Source: Curtobacterium sp. 458
GTDB taxonomy: Bacteria > Actinomycetota > Actinomycetes > Actinomycetales > Microbacteriaceae
Direction of reading: 5' to 3'
Assembly (NCBI RefSeq): GCF_030406605.1
Contig: NZ_CP129104.1
Coordinates: forward strand, 2,803,830 to 2,867,829
DNA length: 64,000 nt
Below, piece by piece: positions 61,171 to 64,000 of the stretch (the stretch's first letter is position 1; every line of letters starts with the position of its first letter). The position numbers were made by a program, and so were the translations under genes. Below the pieces are notes generated by a model. That model saw only the letters and a list, made by a program, of their open reading frames with translations. It was not told where the DNA came from and did not search any database.

Positions 61171-62547
61171 CTACGCGGTCGGCTCGCCGGAGCGGTGGGT
61201 GCGGACCGCGCCGGTGACGACGGCGACCGACCCCGTGAGGGTCTGGATCGCCCGGCTGATCGTCGGGACCGACGTCGTGACGACGGCGAGGGACGACGTG
61301 ATGGCCTCGATCGAGGAGGTCGACAGGTGCTCCTGCGCGTGCGAGTGCACCGGGAAGCCCTTGCGTGCCGCGACGACGACCCCGAGCGAGGCGAGCAGGA
61401 CCGCACCGCCGGCGAACGGCATCCACTGCAGTCCGACCACGCCGAGGGCCTGGCCACCGAGCGCCGCTCCCCCGGCGATGCCGATGTTCGACGCGCCGTT
61501 GACGAGGGCGCCGGCGATGTCGGGCGACACACCCCCGGTCCGGATCGCGGCCGCCATGAACAGGGTGCCGGTCGTGCCGTTCGCCGCCATCCAGACACCG
61601 GCGACCGCCATGGTGCCGACGAGCGACCCGTGCACGAACGGCAGCACGGCGAACGCGGCGGCCATCACGGCGACCGCGACGATGAGGGTCTGGCGGGGCG
61701 CACGGTCGACGAAGAGCCCGGCGACCCAGAGCCCGACGACCCCGGTGGCCCCGAGGACGAGCAGGGCACCGGAGACGAGGTGCGCGTCGAGCCCGGCGTC
61801 GATCGCGTACGGGCCGATGTACGTGTAGACGACGTAGTGCCCTGCGAACAGCAGCAGGTCCGCGACGACGACCGAGAGCAGACCGGTGCGCGCCCAGGCA
61901 CGCGGCGAGCCGATGTGCGGCGACGACGCACCGCGGACGGCCGGGAGGAACGCCAGCGCGACACCGGCGAGCACGGCCGACGCCACGGCGACCGAACCGA
62001 CGGCCGGACGCCAGCCGATGGTCTGCGCGACCCACGTGGCGATCGGCACGCCCAGCACGAAGCCGAGCGAGCTGCCCGAGTACACGAACGCGATCGCGCG
62101 GCCCGCGAGGCGCGGCGGCACGATGCGGGTGGCGTACGCCGACGCCACCGAGAAGAACAGCGCGTGGGCGACGCCGCCGACGACCCGGCCGGCGCACACC
62201 ACGGCGAAGGACGGCGCGAGCGCCACCATGAGGTTCGACACCGCGTAGCCAACGAGCGTCGCGACGAGCACGGTCTTCCGGGGCAGCCGGGCGGTGAAGG
62301 ACGTCAGCGGCAGCGCGAGCAGGGCCACGGCTGCGGCGTAGACGGTGACGACCACACCCATCGTGGACTCGGAGACGCCGAGGTCACGGCTCATGGTGCC
62401 GAGCAGACCGACCGGCATGAGTTCGGTGGTGATGGCGAAGAACGTCGCGAGCCCGAGCACGGCGATGCCGACGATCGAGCCCGTCGTGACGGTGATCGGC
62501 CGCGTGTGTGCCGGCACGGCCGAGGTTCGGGTGGTGGTGGTGGACAC
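61171..62547 (-). CDS. MFS transporter (DHA1-type efflux, sugar-exporter-like)
   Basis: 458 residues from GTG 62547, with GAGGAGG about 8 bases upstream. Twelve membrane segments; the DHA1 features include TTELMPVGLLGTMSRDLGVSESTMG (in parts) after helix 1 and the motif A region TARLPRKTVLV (about 88-98). The family includes arabinose/sugar-phosphate exporters and drug pumps, so the substrate is uncertain. A C-terminal cytoplasmic tail of about 60 residues with SSLAVVTTSVPTISRAIQTL is unusual. An upstream in-frame extension to 62796 is not used. Confidence 0.88.
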   Translation of the reverse strand: MSTTTTRTSAVPAHTRPITVTTGSIVGIAVLGLATFFAITTELMPVGLLGTMSRDLGVSESTMGVVVTVYAAAVALLALPLTSFTARLPRKTVLVATLVGYAVSNLMVALAPSFAVVCAGRVVGGVAHALFFSVASAYATRIVPPRLAGRAIAFVYSGSSLGFVLGVPIATWVAQTIGWRPAVGSVAVASAVLAGVALAFLPAVRGASSPHIGSPRAWARTGLLSVVVADLLLFAGHYVVYTYIGPYAIDAGLDAHLVSGALLVLGATGVVGLWVAGLFVDRAPRQTLIVAVAVMAAAFAVLPFVHGSLVGTMAVAGVWMAANGTTGTLFMAAAIRTGGVSPDIAGALVNGASNIGIAGGAALGGQALGVVGLQWMPFAGGAVLLASLGVVVAARKGFPVHSHAQEHLSTSSIEAITSSLAVVTTSVPTISRAIQTLTGSVAVVTGAVRTHRSGEPTA

Positions 62548-62770
62548 GGGGCTGACCTCCTCGCTGGGGATGTCCGAGCGCACGGCGAACGACGTCCGGG
62601 ACGACGAGGAGCTGCGCGCTCGAGCTGTGGATGGTGTTGTGGGTACGACTCCACGGCGAGTGCGCTCCTCCAGTGTTGCACGATGCACTCGAGGTGCGCG
62701 AGGGCTACCGCTGAGAACTTCCTCGGAGCGCTCCAACGGCGTCGGTCCGGGGTTTGTTCCCGGGACGACG
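62548..62770. other. Non-coding gap upstream of the MFS gene
   Basis: About 220 bases between the MFS start and the terminator of the surface-protein gene. No gene on either strand is supported; it presumably contains the MFS promoter, but I could not pick a -10 box with confidence. Confidence 0.5.
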
Positions 62771-62802
62771 AACGGGGTGGGACCGAGCGGTCCCACCTCG
62801 TT
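62771..62802 (-). terminator. Terminator after the surface-protein gene
   Basis: 14-bp stem with one G-T pair (62771-62784 / 62789-62802, core GGTGGGACC) and a 4-base loop, 13 bases after the stop at 62815. Confidence 0.8.
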
Positions 62803-62814
62803 GCGCGACAGGTG

Positions 62815-64000
62815 TCAGTCGTGCAGGTGCGTCCGGCGACGGTGCCGCACGGAGCGGTACGTCAACAGGCCCGCACCGAGGAGCACGAGCACGCCGGCGG
62901 CGACCAGCCCGGGGCCGAGGTCCGCACCCGTGTAGGCGAGGGCGCCCGACGTCGGACCGGAGCCCGTCGCGGCGACCGGTGCGGTCGTCGGGGCGGCACT
63001 CGCGGTGGGCGTCGCCGTCGGGGTGGGGCTCGGGGTCGCGGCGGCAGCGACGACGAGGTCGTCGACGGTCACCACGGCGCCCGCGTCGGGGGCGGAGGTG
63101 AAGTCCACCGTGGCGGTGCTCCCGGAGACCGTGACCGTGTAGTCGGTCGCGGGGTTCAGCCCCTGGAGGGTGTACCGGCCGTCGGTGCCCGTGGTCGCGG
63201 TCACCGGTGCACCGGAGTCGGGCTCGACCGGCGTGGCCGTGACGGTGCGGCCGGCGACGGGCTCGTCGTTCGTGTCGACCACGCGGCCGTTGGCGGTGGT
63301 GACGACGGCCTCCGGAGCAGGCGGCGTGACGAACGCGAAGTCGCGGGTCTGGGCCGGGCCACCGCCCACCAGTGTCACCGCGGTGCTCGTCGTCGTGCCC
63401 GTCGCACCCGGTGCCGGGAGCGCCGAGCGCACCGTGTACGTGCCGTCCACGGTCGTGAACGAGTACCCGCCGTCGGCATCGGTGACCGTCGTGGCGACCA
63501 CCGTGCCGGCACCGTCGAGGAGGTCGACCGTGACGCCCGCCTGGGGAGTGCCGTCGAGCCGGACCACACCGCTGACCGTGCTCACCGCGTCGGTCTCGAT
63601 CGGCCGGGGCCGGGTCGGTGCCGCCGGAGCTGCCCCGCGCGTCGTGACCTGCACCGGGTCGGCGCCGTCCACAGCGACGGTGACCGCCGTGTTCGGCGTC
63701 AGGCCGGAAGCGGTGTAGTAGCCCTCGTCGTTGGTGACGGTCGTGGTCGTCGTGTTCGCGGTGGGGTCGGTGATCACCACCGGGACGTCGGCCGCGGGGT
63801 CGCCGTTCGTGTCGACGACCTGGCCGATGATCGACGTCGTGCCCGCGGGCGACGTGAACGCGAAGGGCACGACCCGGTCCTCGCCCCCGGGGACCCCGTT
63901 CAGCGAGACCCCTGTCACGGTGGCTGCTCCGTCGGCACCCGGAGGCGGCGTGATCGCCACCTCGTAGTCGTTGATGACCGGCAGCTCCGGGAACGAGTAC
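62815..64000 (-). CDS. Sortase-anchored surface protein with CnaB-like repeats, C-terminal part (5' end outside window)
   Basis: The frame is open to the right edge, giving the last 394 residues or so. Three tandem CnaB/carboxypeptidase-regulatory-like beta domains begin at GQVVDTNGDPAADVPVVI, GVVRLDGTPQAGVTVDLL and GRVVDTNDEPVAGRTVTA, each ending in a GYYTASGL/GGYSFTT/GRYTLQGL type strand. A Thr/Pro/Ala-rich wall-spanning stretch follows, then LAYTG (an LAXTG sortase motif of the class E/D type), a membrane helix and the basic tail RHRRRTHLHD. It should be covalently attached to the cell wall. No sortase gene is in the window. Confidence 0.85.
   Translation of the reverse strand, partial: YSFPELPVINDYEVAITPPPGADGAATVTGVSLNGVPGGEDRVVPFAFTSPAGTTSIIGQVVDTNGDPAADVPVVITDPTANTTTTTVTNDEGYYTASGLTPNTAVTVAVDGADPVQVTTRGAAPAAPTRPRPIETDAVSTVSGVVRLDGTPQAGVTVDLLDGAGTVVATTVTDADGGYSFTTVDGTYTVRSALPAPGATGTTTSTAVTLVGGGPAQTRDFAFVTPPAPEAVVTTANGRVVDTNDEPVAGRTVTATPVEPDSGAPVTATTGTDGRYTLQGLNPATDYTVTVSGSTATVDFTSAPDAGAVVTVDDLVVAAAATPSPTPTATPTASAAPTTAPVAATGSGPTSGALAYTGADLGPGLVAAGVLVLLGAGLLTYRSVRHRRRTHLHD

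Overview
The window is a very GC-rich chromosomal segment with strong third-position GC, dense genes, frequent GTG/TTG starts and overlapping stop/start codons. It carries actinobacterial markers: pafB/pafC, rbpA, helY-like helicase, qcrCAB with a dihaem QcrC, Rel, and a HAIR element. Gene order and protein character suggest Microbacteriaceae, most likely Curtobacterium or a close relative; this is an inference from content, not a database match. No rRNA, tRNA, CRISPR array, prophage or insertion sequence was recognised, so this looks like core chromosome with small accessory insertions.

Layout. 1-8.7 kb (+): 3' end of trmI, a lipoprotein FKBP, pafB-pafC, tatC, a helY-like helicase and lnt. 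The Pup/proteasome genes and tatA that often sit in this neighbourhood in other actinobacteria are absent here. 8.7-9.2 kb is a repeat-rich non-coding stretch ending in a SigH/SigR-like promoter for rbpA. 9.6-16.2 kb: SPFH-NfeD pair, SDR, Nudix, a UvrA-like ABC gene broken by an internal deletion, and a divergent marR/VOC pair with two palindromic operators. 16.2-21 kb: acetyltransferase-fold protein, zinc alcohol dehydrogenase, CopC-like protein, and a divergent orphan fabF/tetR pair with a duplicated operator. 21-26.2 kb: glycerol/dihydroxyacetone module, dhaKLM (-) divergent from glpF-glpK (+), with two matching palindromes between them. 26.4-31.9 kb: trpD divergent from ctaE-qcrC-qcrA-qcrB (respiratory branch). 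32-39.4 kb: metallophosphoesterase, Stealth-type sugar phosphotransferase, a three-gene operon (epimerase-DUF2867, SGNH hydrolase, small membrane protein), deoC and a ROK kinase. 39.6-54.4 kb: an AbiEi-like orphan and a long minus-strand housekeeping run, read from high to low coordinates as apt, thrS, HIT, pdxS, pdxT, yebC, ruvC, ruvA, ruvB, yajC, secD, secF, rhodanese, rel. 54.5-58.7 kb: two small unknown genes (one a 40-residue repeat peptide), a HAIR-controlled ClpC-like unfoldase and a YbaK-type editing protein. 58.7-64 kb: a small membrane protein with a short YidC paralogue, two hypothetical proteins, an MFS exporter and the C-terminal part of a sortase-anchored CnaB-repeat surface protein that runs off the window.

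Two signals run across the whole window. First, many genes start 6-7 bases after a TANNNT -10 box with no ribosome-binding site, the layout of leaderless mRNAs. Second, a short dispersed element with core CCKGGAGGCRCGGTGC, present as single arms or as two-arm hairpins, occupies many intergenic gaps and a few gene ends. The most useful leads are this repeat family, the duplicated operators (marR/VOC, tetR/fabF, dha/glp), the tandem HAIR sites upstream of a ClpC-type rather than ClpB-type unfoldase, the 40-residue PFTGT-repeat peptide and the deletion-split UvrA-like gene.
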